NCBI RefSeq assembly: GCF_041355105.1
Contig: NZ_JBFUPK010000002.1
Location: 682,001 to 746,000 of the forward strand
Source: Terriglobus sp. RCC_193
GTDB lineage: Bacteria > Acidobacteriota > Terriglobia > Terriglobales > Acidobacteriaceae
Length of the DNA: 64,000 bases
Reading direction: 5' to 3'
Shown: piece by piece, positions 43,401-50,655 of the stretch
How positions within the stretch are numbered: position 1 is the stretch's first letter
How the letters are laid out: the number at the start of each line of letters is the position of its first letter
The notes under the pieces: model-generated
Database searches by the model: none
What the model was told of the DNA's origin: nothing
The model's input: the letters and a program-made list of their open reading frames with translations, nothing else
Position numbers and translations under genes: made by a program

Positions 43401-43750
43401 ATCGCGCCCACGTGCAGTACGGGGTTGATCGTGGCGCGCTGGGCCACCTGCAGTTCGGTGTCGGTGATCTGTGCTGACGTGAAGCCGTCATGCGCGATGG
43501 TGATGGAGTAATGGCCGATTTGCAGATTGGGAACGTTGTAGACACCGCTGCTGTCTGAAGTGGCAGTGCGCGTTTCTCCTGTGCCCAGATTGCGAATGGT
43601 TACCGTCGCACCGGGGATGGCGGCGCCGGTGTCGTCCTGCACCGTGCCGAGAATGGTACCGGTGTTGGACTGCGCATGGCCCACGGTGATGCAGGCAAGT
43701 GCAAGCGATACAGAGAGGGTGGCCTTCCGGGAAAAGTGCAGCGGTGTCAT
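40421..43750 (-). CDS. TonB-dependent receptor with carboxypeptidase-regulatory-like domain (Oar-like)
   Basis: A 1109-residue outer-membrane receptor. The signal peptide ends near AQS (residue 28); a carboxypeptidase-regulatory domain follows (GTILGTVQDDTGAAIPGATVTIRN ... GVYNVPNLQIGHYSITI); then the plug with VPLNGRNFWQLTQLTPGVSF and LKSGTNAYHGTAYEFLRNNAFD; the barrel ends ...IELAAKIYF with a terminal Phe. It differs from the first receptor throughout, so it should have another ligand. GGAG lies nine bases before the ATG. Its promoter region (43837-43881) has a TTGACA-N18-TATTTT pair and a LacI-type operator directly after the -10, so it belongs to the LacI regulon. Confidence 0.93.
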   Translation of the reverse strand: MTPLHFSRKATLSVSLALACITVGHAQSNTGTILGTVQDDTGAAIPGATVTIRNLGTGETRTATSDSSGVYNVPNLQIGHYSITIAHDGFTSAQITDTELQVAQRATINPVLHVGAITDKVDVIASQTPLLNEASSAVGQVIDTQTVQNVPLNGRNFWQLTQLTPGVSFIQGGQNIASGGTSIRASAVNVNVNGLSPSWTGWYLDGSNITESQLGGTLISPNVDALQEFKVESSNMPADYGHSPTIVNATLKSGTNAYHGTAYEFLRNNAFDAKNYFYVPPAGSTRRNQPLHRNQFGFAIGGPIVKDHTFFFLDLQSTLYRLGQNFDNIVPSAAMRTGNYQGTGITLKDPLTGAAFANNTIPANRIVPQAQFFLKYLPDANQLRGNVSHAVLTNRLKQQLDQGDIRIDQTLFSKDRLMGRYSITDNHETDPNPFPALGGFPLRSRGQNVVLRETHIFSPKWLTEAQFSYYRSVFFFTSSLQGQNINQQAGIKGLEGLSPDQYQGMPQLSISNYAGFTGQSGNYPKQNKIRSWQYVIRATYTSGKHEVRFGYENFHDTNTYLFGSNSVGTFTFSNSYSGDNFADFLLGYPASGLRSYFRQPWGNYVNFQSMYVQDDYKASSKLTINAGLRWEINPFYNGIKGQTSGWNPSNGKLVIPSDFSMNAQPGTPYLYSLFSDRLQYSNDLGLPTSIRKAARKNVGPRFGVAYKPEENTVLRAGYGIFYLFPDNNAINNTQNVVPFIASQTVNNVKPTPTLTFGDFYSGQPIVAANTSNATCSFGSVALSCSQPSLTTMDLQVKNSYTQEYNVAVQHQFGRKVSLDVAYVGNRTQHIVQPFSANDPFPGTGTIQNRRPYQQWGTLTLYRYAGNANYNSLQTKLETRALNGATFLVSYTYGACLTDGTFNGQTREVSGGYYYYGPCNYDIKHNFVTSGLYELPFGKGKMFASGASGIVQGLIGNWSLSGVGTLQSGLPFTLTISSDQANTGLGGQRPNITGRPQMVRRPGCWYYDSRNASCPTGGTDAFSIPAQYTYGNGSTNTMRNDGLVQFDVSVLKKIPFGDARSLEFRGSFFNVFNHTTFATPVTNIDSTSAGQITSTLNAARSIELAAKIYF

Positions 43751-43836
43751 AGGAGTCTGCTCCGTCTGGATGTGTGATTTTGCCGCTTTCCGGAAGCGTC
43801 TGTACCGACTTGCAGAGCGACACGGGACCGGCCGAA

Positions 43837-43852
43837 TCGGAAGCGTTTCCGA
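43837..43852. promoter_or_regulatory. LacI-type operator O1 (receptor promoter)
   Basis: TCGGAA-GCGT-TTCCGA, a palindrome with 6-bp arms. It sits on the last base of the -10 of the receptor promoter (minus strand), a place where bound repressor would block RNA polymerase. Very similar palindromes occur at 43921, 43975, 49610, 49714 and 51812. Confidence 0.75.
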
Positions 43853-43881
43853 AAATACGCACTGCTACCCTGCCTTGTCAA
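43852..43881 (-). promoter_or_regulatory. promoter of the second TonB receptor
   Basis: On the minus strand TTGACA (43881-43876), an 18-base spacer and TATTTT (43857-43852). Start of the receptor gene is about 100 bases further on. Confidence 0.6.
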
Positions 43882-43920
43882 TAAAATCGTCACTCTCAAA
43901 GCACGTGTGGCAGAATTTTG

Positions 43921-43936
43921 TCGGAAACGTTTCCGC
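43921..43936. promoter_or_regulatory. LacI-type operator O2 (between the divergent promoters)
   Basis: TCGGAAACGTTTCCGC, containing the perfect 14-bp palindrome CGGAAACGTTTCCG (43922-43935). It lies between the two -35 boxes of the divergent receptor and SDR promoters and may assist looping or both-sided repression. Confidence 0.8.
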
Positions 43937-43942
43937 ACTGTA

Positions 43943-43990
43943 TTGACAAAGGAATCCCGCAGCGCCGATGATTTTCGGAAACGCTTCCCA
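43943..43990 (+). promoter_or_regulatory. SDR promoter with LacI-type operator O3
   Basis: TTGACA at 43943-43948 with a weak -10 (GATGAT, 43967-43972), then the operator TCGGAAACGCTTCCCA at 43975-43990 directly downstream. This mirrors the layout on the receptor side. Confidence 0.65.
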
Positions 43991-44025
43991 TTCCAGCGTC
44001 TACGAAAGATCGGATTCCGACATTT

Positions 44026-44793
44026 ATGAGCAGCTTGCAGACACAACAACTGAATGGCAAAACAGCGCTGGTCACCGGGGCCAGCAGCGGCATTGGTGCT
44101 GCCACCGCGTTGGCGTTGGCCGCCGCGGGAGCGAATGTGCTGGTCCACTACAACTCGCGAAGCGACGAAGCACAGAAGGTGCTGGATCAGGTCCGCGCTG
44201 CCGGTGCTGACGGCGAGATCGTTCAGGCCGACCTGGGCACCTGGGAGGGAACGCAGATTCTCTGCCGTTACGCCGAGGGACGAAAGATCGACATCCTGGT
44301 GAACAACGCCGGATCGCTTGTGCAGCGCACACGCGTGCTGGAGTTCACGCATGAGCTGTGGGAGAAGGTGATGATGCTGAATCTCACCAGTGCGTTCTTC
44401 CTGTCGCAGGCGGTGCTGCGCGGCATGAGTGAACGCAAGAGCGGCGTCATTATCAACATGTCGTCGGTGGCTGCGCGTTTCGGCGGTGGTCTGGGTGCGT
44501 TGGCGTACTCGTCAGCGAAGGCTGCGATCTCGACGATGACGAAGGGATTGACGAAGGAGTTTGCGCCGCAGGGCGTGCGTGTGAACTGTATCTCGCCCGG
44601 CACGGTGGATACCGGCTATCACCGCTCGTTCTCCACACAGGAAGGTCTGGATGGGGTGCGCGCGGCAACGCCCATCGGCAGGCTGGGAACGGCGGAGGAG
44701 ATCGCGGATCTGGTGGTGTTCTTATCGAGCGATCAGGCTACGTTTATCCATGGCCAGGTCATTGAGATCAATGGCGGATTCTTCATGGCATGA
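44026..44793 (+). CDS. SDR family oxidoreductase (3-oxoacyl-ACP reductase-like)
   Basis: A classical short-chain dehydrogenase of 255 residues: cofactor motif VTGASSGIGAATALALA, NNAG (about residue 90), the Ser-Tyr-Lys active site with YSSAKAA, and CISPGTVDTGY plus INGGFFMA at the end. It is named FabG-like only by fold; its place in the LacI regulon points to sugar or sugar-acid reduction. It is divergent from the receptor, with a shared 275-bp control region, and ends before a convergent terminator. The ATG at 44026 begins MSSLQTQQLNGKTALV. Confidence 0.9.
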   Translation: MSSLQTQQLNGKTALVTGASSGIGAATALALAAAGANVLVHYNSRSDEAQKVLDQVRAAGADGEIVQADLGTWEGTQILCRYAEGRKIDILVNNAGSLVQRTRVLEFTHELWEKVMMLNLTSAFFLSQAVLRGMSERKSGVIINMSSVAARFGGGLGALAYSSAKAAISTMTKGLTKEFAPQGVRVNCISPGTVDTGYHRSFSTQEGLDGVRAATPIGRLGTAEEIADLVVFLSSDQATFIHGQVIEINGGFFMA

Positions 44794-44809
44794 CGTCGGC
44801 TTCGTCCGT

Positions 44810-44865
44810 AAAGAGCGAACGCAGCGCCCGCAGCGAATCCGCCGCGTACGCTGCGTTCGTTCTTT
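44810..44865. terminator. bidirectional terminator between the SDR and MFS genes
   Basis: AAAGAGCGAACGCAGCG (44810-44826) and CGCTGCGTTCGTTCTTT (44849-44865) pair with one mismatch across a 22-base loop. It lies in the gap between convergent genes. Confidence 0.75.
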
Positions 44866-44874
44866 GTTACTGCT

Positions 44875-46131
44875 TCATGCTGCAACGCTGGAATTACGCG
44901 ACATGCGCGGCAGTGTCCAGACCAGCGTTGCTGCGATGATGGGCAGCGTTCCGAAGAGCATGAACACTGGCCGGAACGAGTAGTGGTCGACCAGCCATCC
45001 TGTGCACAGGCTGAAGACCATGCCACCGAAGCCGGAACCCATGCTGGCAAGCCCCCAGATGGAAGCGACGGCGTTCTTCGGATACAGGTCACGCGGGATG
45101 GCGAGTACGTTAGCCAGTGCGCCGCTGTAGCCAAAGGTTGCGGTGGAGATGAGCGCGATGCTCAATGCGGCGCTGCTAACCATAGCTGCGGGAAACGCGC
45201 AGACCATGCATGCGGAGAAGAACAGAACACTGATGCGGCGAGCGGTCTGGTCGTTCACACCAAGTTTGAGGATCAGCATCGTGAGGAACCCACCAGCAAG
45301 ATTGCCGAGGCCAGCGGTGGCGAAGGGGATCCAACCGATTTTTCCGATCTGCGCCAGCGTGTAGCCGTGGCTCATCTTCAGGTACTGCGGAAACCAGAAG
45401 GTGTAGAAATACCAGACCGGATCTGCAAAGACCTTACTCAGCGTGAACTGCCAGACAAAGCGGTCCTGGATGAGTGAAAGAACGGATGGAGCGGGCAGCG
45501 TGGGTTCCGCTGGATTTTCTGGTGGGGTGCGATAGATCAGAAGCCAGACAGCGATCCAGAGAAAACCAAGTACGCCGACGATGGCGAACGAGGCCTTCCA
45601 TCCGAAGCTGATGGCGCACCATGCCAGCAGTGGTGGCGCAAGCATGGCTCCAATGGCCGCGCCACTGTTGAAGATTCCCGAGGCCAGCGAACGCTCGCGT
45701 GCGGGGAACCATTCGCCAATGACCTTCACGCCTGCGGGATAGTTGCCCGCCTCACCCATGCCCAGCAGGAAGCGGTAGATACCGAGAGAGAAGGCACCGG
45801 TGGTGAGGCTGGTAAGAATCTCCGCGGCGGACCAGAAAGCGATGGTTAACGAATAGCCTTTGCGGCTTCCGAGTCGATCCAGCAGCGGCCCGGAGATGCC
45901 ATTCATGATGGTGTAGGCCAGCATGAAGGCGAAGATGATCTGGCTGTACGTGCCTGCCGAGATATGGAACTGATCGAGCAATACCGGAGCCATGACGGAG
46001 AGCGTCTGGCGGTCCAGGTAGTTGATCACCGTCGCGAAAAACGCCATGGCCAGCATGGCCCAGCGCATACGGCTCAGCGTGAATGTGGCGTTTGTTTCCG
46101 CGGACGGATCCGTGATGGCCGATATGCTCAT
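44875..46131 (-). CDS. MFS transporter, ExuT / anion:cation symporter family
   Basis: A 418-residue 12-helix carrier of the ACS (hexuronate/phthalate) group: NYLDRQTLSVMAPVLLDQF in helix 1-2, GPLLDRLGSRKGY after helix 2, and LLGMGEAGNYPAGVKVIGEWFPARERSLASGIFNSGAAIGA in helices 4-5. Hexuronate, galactonate or similar sugar acids are the usual substrates. The start overlaps the isomerase stop as ATGA, so translation is coupled. It is the last gene of the PQQ-isomerase-MFS operon, and would import the sugar acid made in the periplasm. Confidence 0.9.
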   Translation of the reverse strand: MSISAITDPSAETNATFTLSRMRWAMLAMAFFATVINYLDRQTLSVMAPVLLDQFHISAGTYSQIIFAFMLAYTIMNGISGPLLDRLGSRKGYSLTIAFWSAAEILTSLTTGAFSLGIYRFLLGMGEAGNYPAGVKVIGEWFPARERSLASGIFNSGAAIGAMLAPPLLAWCAISFGWKASFAIVGVLGFLWIAVWLLIYRTPPENPAEPTLPAPSVLSLIQDRFVWQFTLSKVFADPVWYFYTFWFPQYLKMSHGYTLAQIGKIGWIPFATAGLGNLAGGFLTMLILKLGVNDQTARRISVLFFSACMVCAFPAAMVSSAALSIALISTATFGYSGALANVLAIPRDLYPKNAVASIWGLASMGSGFGGMVFSLCTGWLVDHYSFRPVFMLFGTLPIIAATLVWTLPRMSRNSSVAA

Positions 46132-47171
46132 GCGAGCCCCTGCTTTGCAAGGTGTGCACGCACAGCTTGCAGGTCCTTCTTCATGGTGGCAATCACCTGT
46201 TCACGCGGCAGCGTCAGTGTGGTCTTGCCGTTTTCAGCACCGCCCAGCGGATATTCAAAGTGCAGTTGCAGAGGGCCGTTGAAGTTCTGCGCTTTCACGA
46301 TGGAGAGGAACTGATCGAAGTGCACCATGCCTTCGTTGATGGGGCACCAGTGCGGTACAAACACGCCCGAAGCGCCGAGGCTTTTGTCGTAGGGGTCGGC
46401 GTGCGTGTTGCTCTTTTCATTGCGTGCCCACAGGAAGTCTTTCAGGGCAATGCCGCGCATCCAGTCTGCGGAGAGTTTGCTGGTGCAGATCCATCCGCCG
46501 TAGCCGCCTTCCACGGTGGCGTGGCCAATGTCGTAGTTGAAGCCAAACCATTTGGGGTCGAGTCCTCGGAACATCTCCCATAGATCCCAGATGGTGGCGC
46601 CGATGGCTTCCGGGCCGGAGTGCGTGTGATACATGGCGGCAATGCCATTCTTTTGGCTGAGGTCTGCCAGTGCGCGCACGCCAGGACGCAGCGCATTCAG
46701 TTGCGCCACGATGGGTTGCGTGGCGTTGTACTTCAACCCGCCCCAGCGATAGTGATGGATGCCTTCGCCCGCGGCGGCTTCCAGAATCTTCTTCGCCATA
46801 GGCATGGTAGACGGTGCGATCTCCGTGCTGATCATGGAGACTTCCAGGCCAGCTTTGCGCACGGCAGCAACGGCCTTGGGTAGATCGGTCGTGACGTTCT
46901 CCGGCAGTACGTGGCCTTCGGCGCGTACGGTCATGTCAATGGCGTCAAAGCCCATGTCCTTTGCGACAATGGCAGCTTCGCCAATGGGCATGAACTGCAG
47001 ATGCTTGGAGAAGATGGAAACCTTCAGAGGGCCGGTTGGCGGGGCAGGTATGATGTTGCGCGTGGATGCAGCAAGCGCCGGCGTTGTTCCAAAAGCCTGT
47101 GCCGCTCCTGCCATGGCCGCGCCCAGCAGAAGCGATCGGCGTGACATTCCCCATTCTGTTTCGTTCTGCAT
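46128..47171 (-). CDS. Tat-exported sugar isomerase/epimerase-like TIM barrel
   Basis: A 347-residue TIM barrel with leader SRRSLLLGAAMAGAAQAFG. Motifs KVSIFSKHLQFMPIGEAAIVAKDMGFDAIDM, YHTHSGPEAIGATIWDLW, FGFNYDIGHATVEGGYGGW, VPHWCPINEG and LQLHFEYPLGGAENG give the metal site and barrel strands. The start ATG 47171 has GAGG eight bases upstream; M9 is also possible. It lies 5 bp after the PQQ-cytochrome stop and overlaps the transporter start. Export with a quinoprotein and a sugar-acid transporter suggests it handles an oxidised sugar in the periplasm. Confidence 0.87.
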   Translation of the reverse strand: MQNETEWGMSRRSLLLGAAMAGAAQAFGTTPALAASTRNIIPAPPTGPLKVSIFSKHLQFMPIGEAAIVAKDMGFDAIDMTVRAEGHVLPENVTTDLPKAVAAVRKAGLEVSMISTEIAPSTMPMAKKILEAAAGEGIHHYRWGGLKYNATQPIVAQLNALRPGVRALADLSQKNGIAAMYHTHSGPEAIGATIWDLWEMFRGLDPKWFGFNYDIGHATVEGGYGGWICTSKLSADWMRGIALKDFLWARNEKSNTHADPYDKSLGASGVFVPHWCPINEGMVHFDQFLSIVKAQNFNGPLQLHFEYPLGGAENGKTTLTLPREQVIATMKKDLQAVRAHLAKQGLA

Positions 47172-47176
47172 GTGCG

Positions 47177-49519
47177 TTACCTCTTCGCGGTCGATGTGGT
47201 GTTTGCGGGCAATGCAAAGGTCAGCAGCGTTGATCCGGCCGTGATGGAGACATACTGCACGCCATTCACGGAATAGGTCATCGGCGGACCCTTCATGCCC
47301 ACGTTAGTGTCGTAGTGCCAGAGAATCTTGCCGGTCTTCTCATCCGCAGCGCAGAATGCGCCGTTTGGATCGGCATAGAAGACGAGTCCACCTGCTGTAC
47401 CCAGAACGCCAGACCACGTCTTCAGTACCAGCGCGCCGGGCTGTGCGATCTCCCATTTTGTTTCTGCAGTTTCAATGTCGATGGCGCGAACGAAGCGTTG
47501 CTGCAGACCCTGTGCTGCGGGTGTGCCGGGCGCAGCCTTTGGATCGCCGCAGGCCTCAATCGTCATCAGGTAATACCAATGCGTGGTGGGGCTGAAGGCG
47601 GTCGACGTCCAGTTGGCGCCGTTGTCAGGGCAGTTGCGCTGCCTGGTTGGCATGGTGGTGGGCAGCGACTTGTTCAGGATGGGGCGCCCGTTGGCGTCGA
47701 TGCCGGTGGCCCAGTTGATGCGCTTCAGGAATGGCTTCGCCAGCAGCAGCTTGCCGTTGGTGCGATCGAAGACGTAAAAGAATCCGTTGCGATCGGCATG
47801 TAGCAGCAGCTTACGTGGCTGGCCCTGGAATGTGGTGTCGACAAGCACGGGTGGTTCTACGGCATCGCGGTCGGCTGTGTCATGCGGCGTGAACTGGAAG
47901 TACCATTTCACTTTGCCGTCGTGCGGATTCATCGCAAGGATGCTGTTGGTGTACAGGTTGTCGCCGGGGCGTGTGCGGTCGTCAGAGTCAGGCCACGGAT
48001 TGCCTGTGGGCCAGAACAGTGTGTCCGTTTCCGGATCGTACGAGCCGTGCAGCCATGTGGATCCGCCGCCCAGTTTGGGCCACTCCGGTCCCCATGTTTC
48101 CAGGCCGGGTTCGCCGGGGCCGGGCAGTGTCCAGTGTCGCCACAGTTGTTTGCCCGTCTCTGCGTCGTAACAGATGATGAAGCCGCGAATGCCCCAGTCG
48201 CCGCCGGAGACGCCGCCAATGACGGTGTCGTTCAGGATCATGGGCGCGACGGTAGAACCGTACTTCATCTTCTCTTCCGGCATCGTCTGTTCCCACACAG
48301 GCTTGCCGGTCACCCGATTCAGGGCGATGAGGTGCGCGTTGTCGGTGGTGATGTACACCTTGTCGCGGAAGACGGCTGCGCCGCGATTTGTGCCTACCGA
48401 CGCATCGCCCACGAGGCCCGATGTGGGCGGGCGGAACCACGTCCAGATGGTGCGGCCCGTCTTTGCATCCAATGCACTCACACGGTTCTGGCCGGAGAAG
48501 TACATCGTGTCGCCCACGACAATGGGTGTGGCCTCCAGGCCAAGCTGCGGCATGGGTGCAATCCACTTCAGGATGAGTTGGCTGATGTTGGTGCGATTGA
48601 TGCTGGTCAGGTCGCTGTAGCGATTGGCGTTGAGCTTGCCGTTGTACGAAGGCCATTCGCCCTTGCGCGGATGCAGGATTTCGTTGAACTCGATCATGCT
48701 GGCGCCGGGTGTGACGACGTTGTTCTTCTCCGGCATCGGGCCGTCCACGCCAGTCAGACTGCCGAGGTATGCCGTGAGATCGTCCATCTGCTTTTCCGGC
48801 AGTGTGAGTGGCTTCATCGCCGCGTGATCGTCGACGGTGAGTTTTGCTACCTGTGAAAGCGGCAGCAGATGGATGGTGCCGCCCTCTTTGTCCTGCAGAT
48901 GAATGTCGTAGTTGGTGCGGTTGCGCAGATAGCCGCGCAGCGTTTTGCCACCGGTAACGACCGTGGCCAATTCGTAGCCTGGCGTGATGTGCAGATCCGG
49001 CGCGGTCAGGGAGGCATGGATAGCGGGGGCGCTCATGCGAGAGCCAACGTCGGACAGGTCCGGCCCGGTGGCGGAGCCCATGCCACGGACCATGTGGCAG
49101 GTGCTGCACTTGCCGCCGTTCCAGTAAAACTGCTTGCCTGCCTCTGCGTTGCCGCTGGGGATGCTTTCGGATGCGGTGACGTTCAACGAACGGACGTATG
49201 CAGCCAGATCATCAATGTCAGCGGTTGGCATGCTGCCAAAGGGAGGCATACCCTGTGCGGGAAATCCGGCGGCAATGATGCTGTGAATGCGTGCAATGTC
49301 TTTGCCGCGGAGGTCCGGATTATCTGCCAGCTTGGGCGCATGCTCTGTTCCGCCGCCATCTGTTTCGTGGCAACCGATGCACAGGTTGCTGTATTTCACC
49401 TTGCCGGATGCGGCCGATGGCGTTTGCGCGGGCAGCGTTACCGCTGCAGCGGCGCACAACAGGGCAGCAGCCAGAGTGCGGGATGCGGAGTGGCCGAAGC
49501 TGATTTGCGATCGATTCAT
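47177..49519 (-). CDS. fused di-heme cytochrome c - PQQ quinoprotein dehydrogenase
   Basis: A 780-residue exported protein. After a signal peptide (to about residue 31) come two cytochrome c sites, CIGCH at 47-51 and CSTCH at 138-142, a beta-rich segment (TLRGYLRNRTNYDIHLQDKEG) and then a PQQ propeller from about residue 290 with GRTIWTWFRPP, GKPVWEQTM, GKQLWRHWTLP, GKVKWYFQF, and TKWEIAQPG. The layout equals the split cytochrome plus PQQ pair at 11920-14423 fused into one chain. It leads the operon with the TIM-barrel enzyme and MFS transporter. A LacI-type operator lies 91 bases upstream. No clear ribosome binding site precedes the ATG. Confidence 0.9.
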   Translation of the reverse strand: MNRSQISFGHSASRTLAAALLCAAAAVTLPAQTPSAASGKVKYSNLCIGCHETDGGGTEHAPKLADNPDLRGKDIARIHSIIAAGFPAQGMPPFGSMPTADIDDLAAYVRSLNVTASESIPSGNAEAGKQFYWNGGKCSTCHMVRGMGSATGPDLSDVGSRMSAPAIHASLTAPDLHITPGYELATVVTGGKTLRGYLRNRTNYDIHLQDKEGGTIHLLPLSQVAKLTVDDHAAMKPLTLPEKQMDDLTAYLGSLTGVDGPMPEKNNVVTPGASMIEFNEILHPRKGEWPSYNGKLNANRYSDLTSINRTNISQLILKWIAPMPQLGLEATPIVVGDTMYFSGQNRVSALDAKTGRTIWTWFRPPTSGLVGDASVGTNRGAAVFRDKVYITTDNAHLIALNRVTGKPVWEQTMPEEKMKYGSTVAPMILNDTVIGGVSGGDWGIRGFIICYDAETGKQLWRHWTLPGPGEPGLETWGPEWPKLGGGSTWLHGSYDPETDTLFWPTGNPWPDSDDRTRPGDNLYTNSILAMNPHDGKVKWYFQFTPHDTADRDAVEPPVLVDTTFQGQPRKLLLHADRNGFFYVFDRTNGKLLLAKPFLKRINWATGIDANGRPILNKSLPTTMPTRQRNCPDNGANWTSTAFSPTTHWYYLMTIEACGDPKAAPGTPAAQGLQQRFVRAIDIETAETKWEIAQPGALVLKTWSGVLGTAGGLVFYADPNGAFCAADEKTGKILWHYDTNVGMKGPPMTYSVNGVQYVSITAGSTLLTFALPANTTSTAKR

Positions 49520-49609
49520 GTTCTGCGGTCATCCAGCCCCGAGCCGGCCCTCTAGCGGGTCAGTCCGCGTCCGTGTTCTCCTGTGTGGATTTCGTGTCGG
49601 CCTTGTATG

Positions 49610-49625
49610 TCGGAAACGCTTCCGA
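49610..49625. promoter_or_regulatory. LacI-type operator O4 (PQQ-isomerase-MFS operon)
   Basis: TCGGAA-ACGC-TTCCGA, the best palindrome of the set. On the minus strand it follows a TTGACA (49658-49653) and a weak -10-like stretch, so it would repress the operon starting at 49519. Confidence 0.8.
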
Positions 49626-49713
49626 GGAATCTTCAGGCAAGCATCGCGCGGCTGTCAACCTCCGTATTGCGATATCGGATACCCTCGCCTTTGGCATGGC
49701 GGGAATGGTAGCT

Positions 49714-49729
49714 TTGTAAGCGCTTCCGA
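49714..49729. promoter_or_regulatory. half-degenerate LacI-type operator O5 (SDR)
   Basis: TTGTAAGCGCTTCCGA keeps the right arm TTCCGA and the centre GCGC; the left arm is changed to TTGTAA, which overlaps a possible -10. It lies 35 bases upstream of the SDR start. Confidence 0.55.
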
Positions 49730-49763
49730 AAACAGAGATTGAAGACGAGCTGGAGGAGTGGGG

Positions 49764-50492
49764 ATGTCGGAATCGCTTCAGGGAAAAGTGGTGCTGGTAG
49801 TGGGCGCTTCCAGTGGCATTGGGCAGGCCACGGCGGAACTTGCAGCGCGCGAAGGCGCGGTGGTGGTGGCTGTGGCGCGCCGGAAAGACAGGCTGATTGC
49901 CATGAAGCAGCGGCTTGCTGCAGAGGGAATTGTGCTGCATACGCGCAAAGCGGATGTTACCCGGCTGGAAGAGATGCAGGCCATGGTGGCTGACATTGAA
50001 AAGACCATCGGAAGCATCGCGGTTGCGGTGTATGCCAGCGGTACCAACACACCGCAGCGCGCCATGAAGGTGATGCCGCCAGCGGTGTGGCATGAAGTGC
50101 TGGAAGTGAATCTGACCGGCGCGTTCCACCTGGCACATGCCGTGTTGCCGGGTATGCGTAACGCGGGCGCAGGGCATATCGTGTTTGTTTCGTCTACGGC
50201 TGGAGCTATTGCCGATCTCTCCGGTGCGGCGTATCAGGCTTCAAAGCGCGGTGTGTTGGGGCTGGCGCACGCCATCCGGCTGGAAGAACGAATGAACGGC
50301 ATTCGCACCTGCTGCATCATGCCGGGGCTGACGAATACGGAGCTGGTAGAGAAGCGCCCGGAGAAGCTGTCGGCGGACACGTTGAACAAAGCGCTCCAGC
50401 CGCAGGATGTCGCCGAGACGATTGTCCACGTGATGAAGACGCCGGCTCACGTCACCATTACAGAACTGCTGATGGTGCCTTCACAGGCCTGA
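49764..50492 (+). CDS. SDR family oxidoreductase
   Basis: A 242-residue short-chain dehydrogenase: VVGASSGIGQATAELAA at the N-terminus, an unusual YASG(TNTP) in place of the NNAG motif (about residue 93), active-site YQASKRG and a final MKTPAHVTITELLMVPS. The last segment resembles the SDRs of the YdfG/serine dehydrogenase group. The start ATG 49764 has GGAGGAG five bases upstream; a GTG at 49758 would add two residues. It is divergent from the PQQ-isomerase-MFS operon with operators for both sides, so it likely joins the same pathway. Confidence 0.9.
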   Translation: MSESLQGKVVLVVGASSGIGQATAELAAREGAVVVAVARRKDRLIAMKQRLAAEGIVLHTRKADVTRLEEMQAMVADIEKTIGSIAVAVYASGTNTPQRAMKVMPPAVWHEVLEVNLTGAFHLAHAVLPGMRNAGAGHIVFVSSTAGAIADLSGAAYQASKRGVLGLAHAIRLEERMNGIRTCCIMPGLTNTELVEKRPEKLSADTLNKALQPQDVAETIVHVMKTPAHVTITELLMVPSQA

Positions 50493-50505
50493 GGCTACTT
50501 TCACT

Positions 50506-50644
50506 GTCATTCTGAGGAATGGAGTGACGAAGAATTCCAGCGCATTGGAAAGCTGCGAACCGCTTTAACTTTAACCGGCTGAAACCGCTCGGGATCTTTC
50601 TCGCATACACATCGTCGGGATTCTTCGCTACGCTCAGAATGACA
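50506..50644. repeat. inverted REP-like pair between convergent SDR and lacI-type genes
   Basis: Unit 50506-50538 (gtcattctgaggaatgga ... agaattcc) and unit 50613-50644 (cgtcgggattcttcgcta ... cagaatgaca) are inverted copies about 75 bases apart. The pair sits in the 163-bp gap between convergent genes, as at 36979-37111. Confidence 0.75.
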
Positions 50645-50655
50645 TGCCGCATGTT

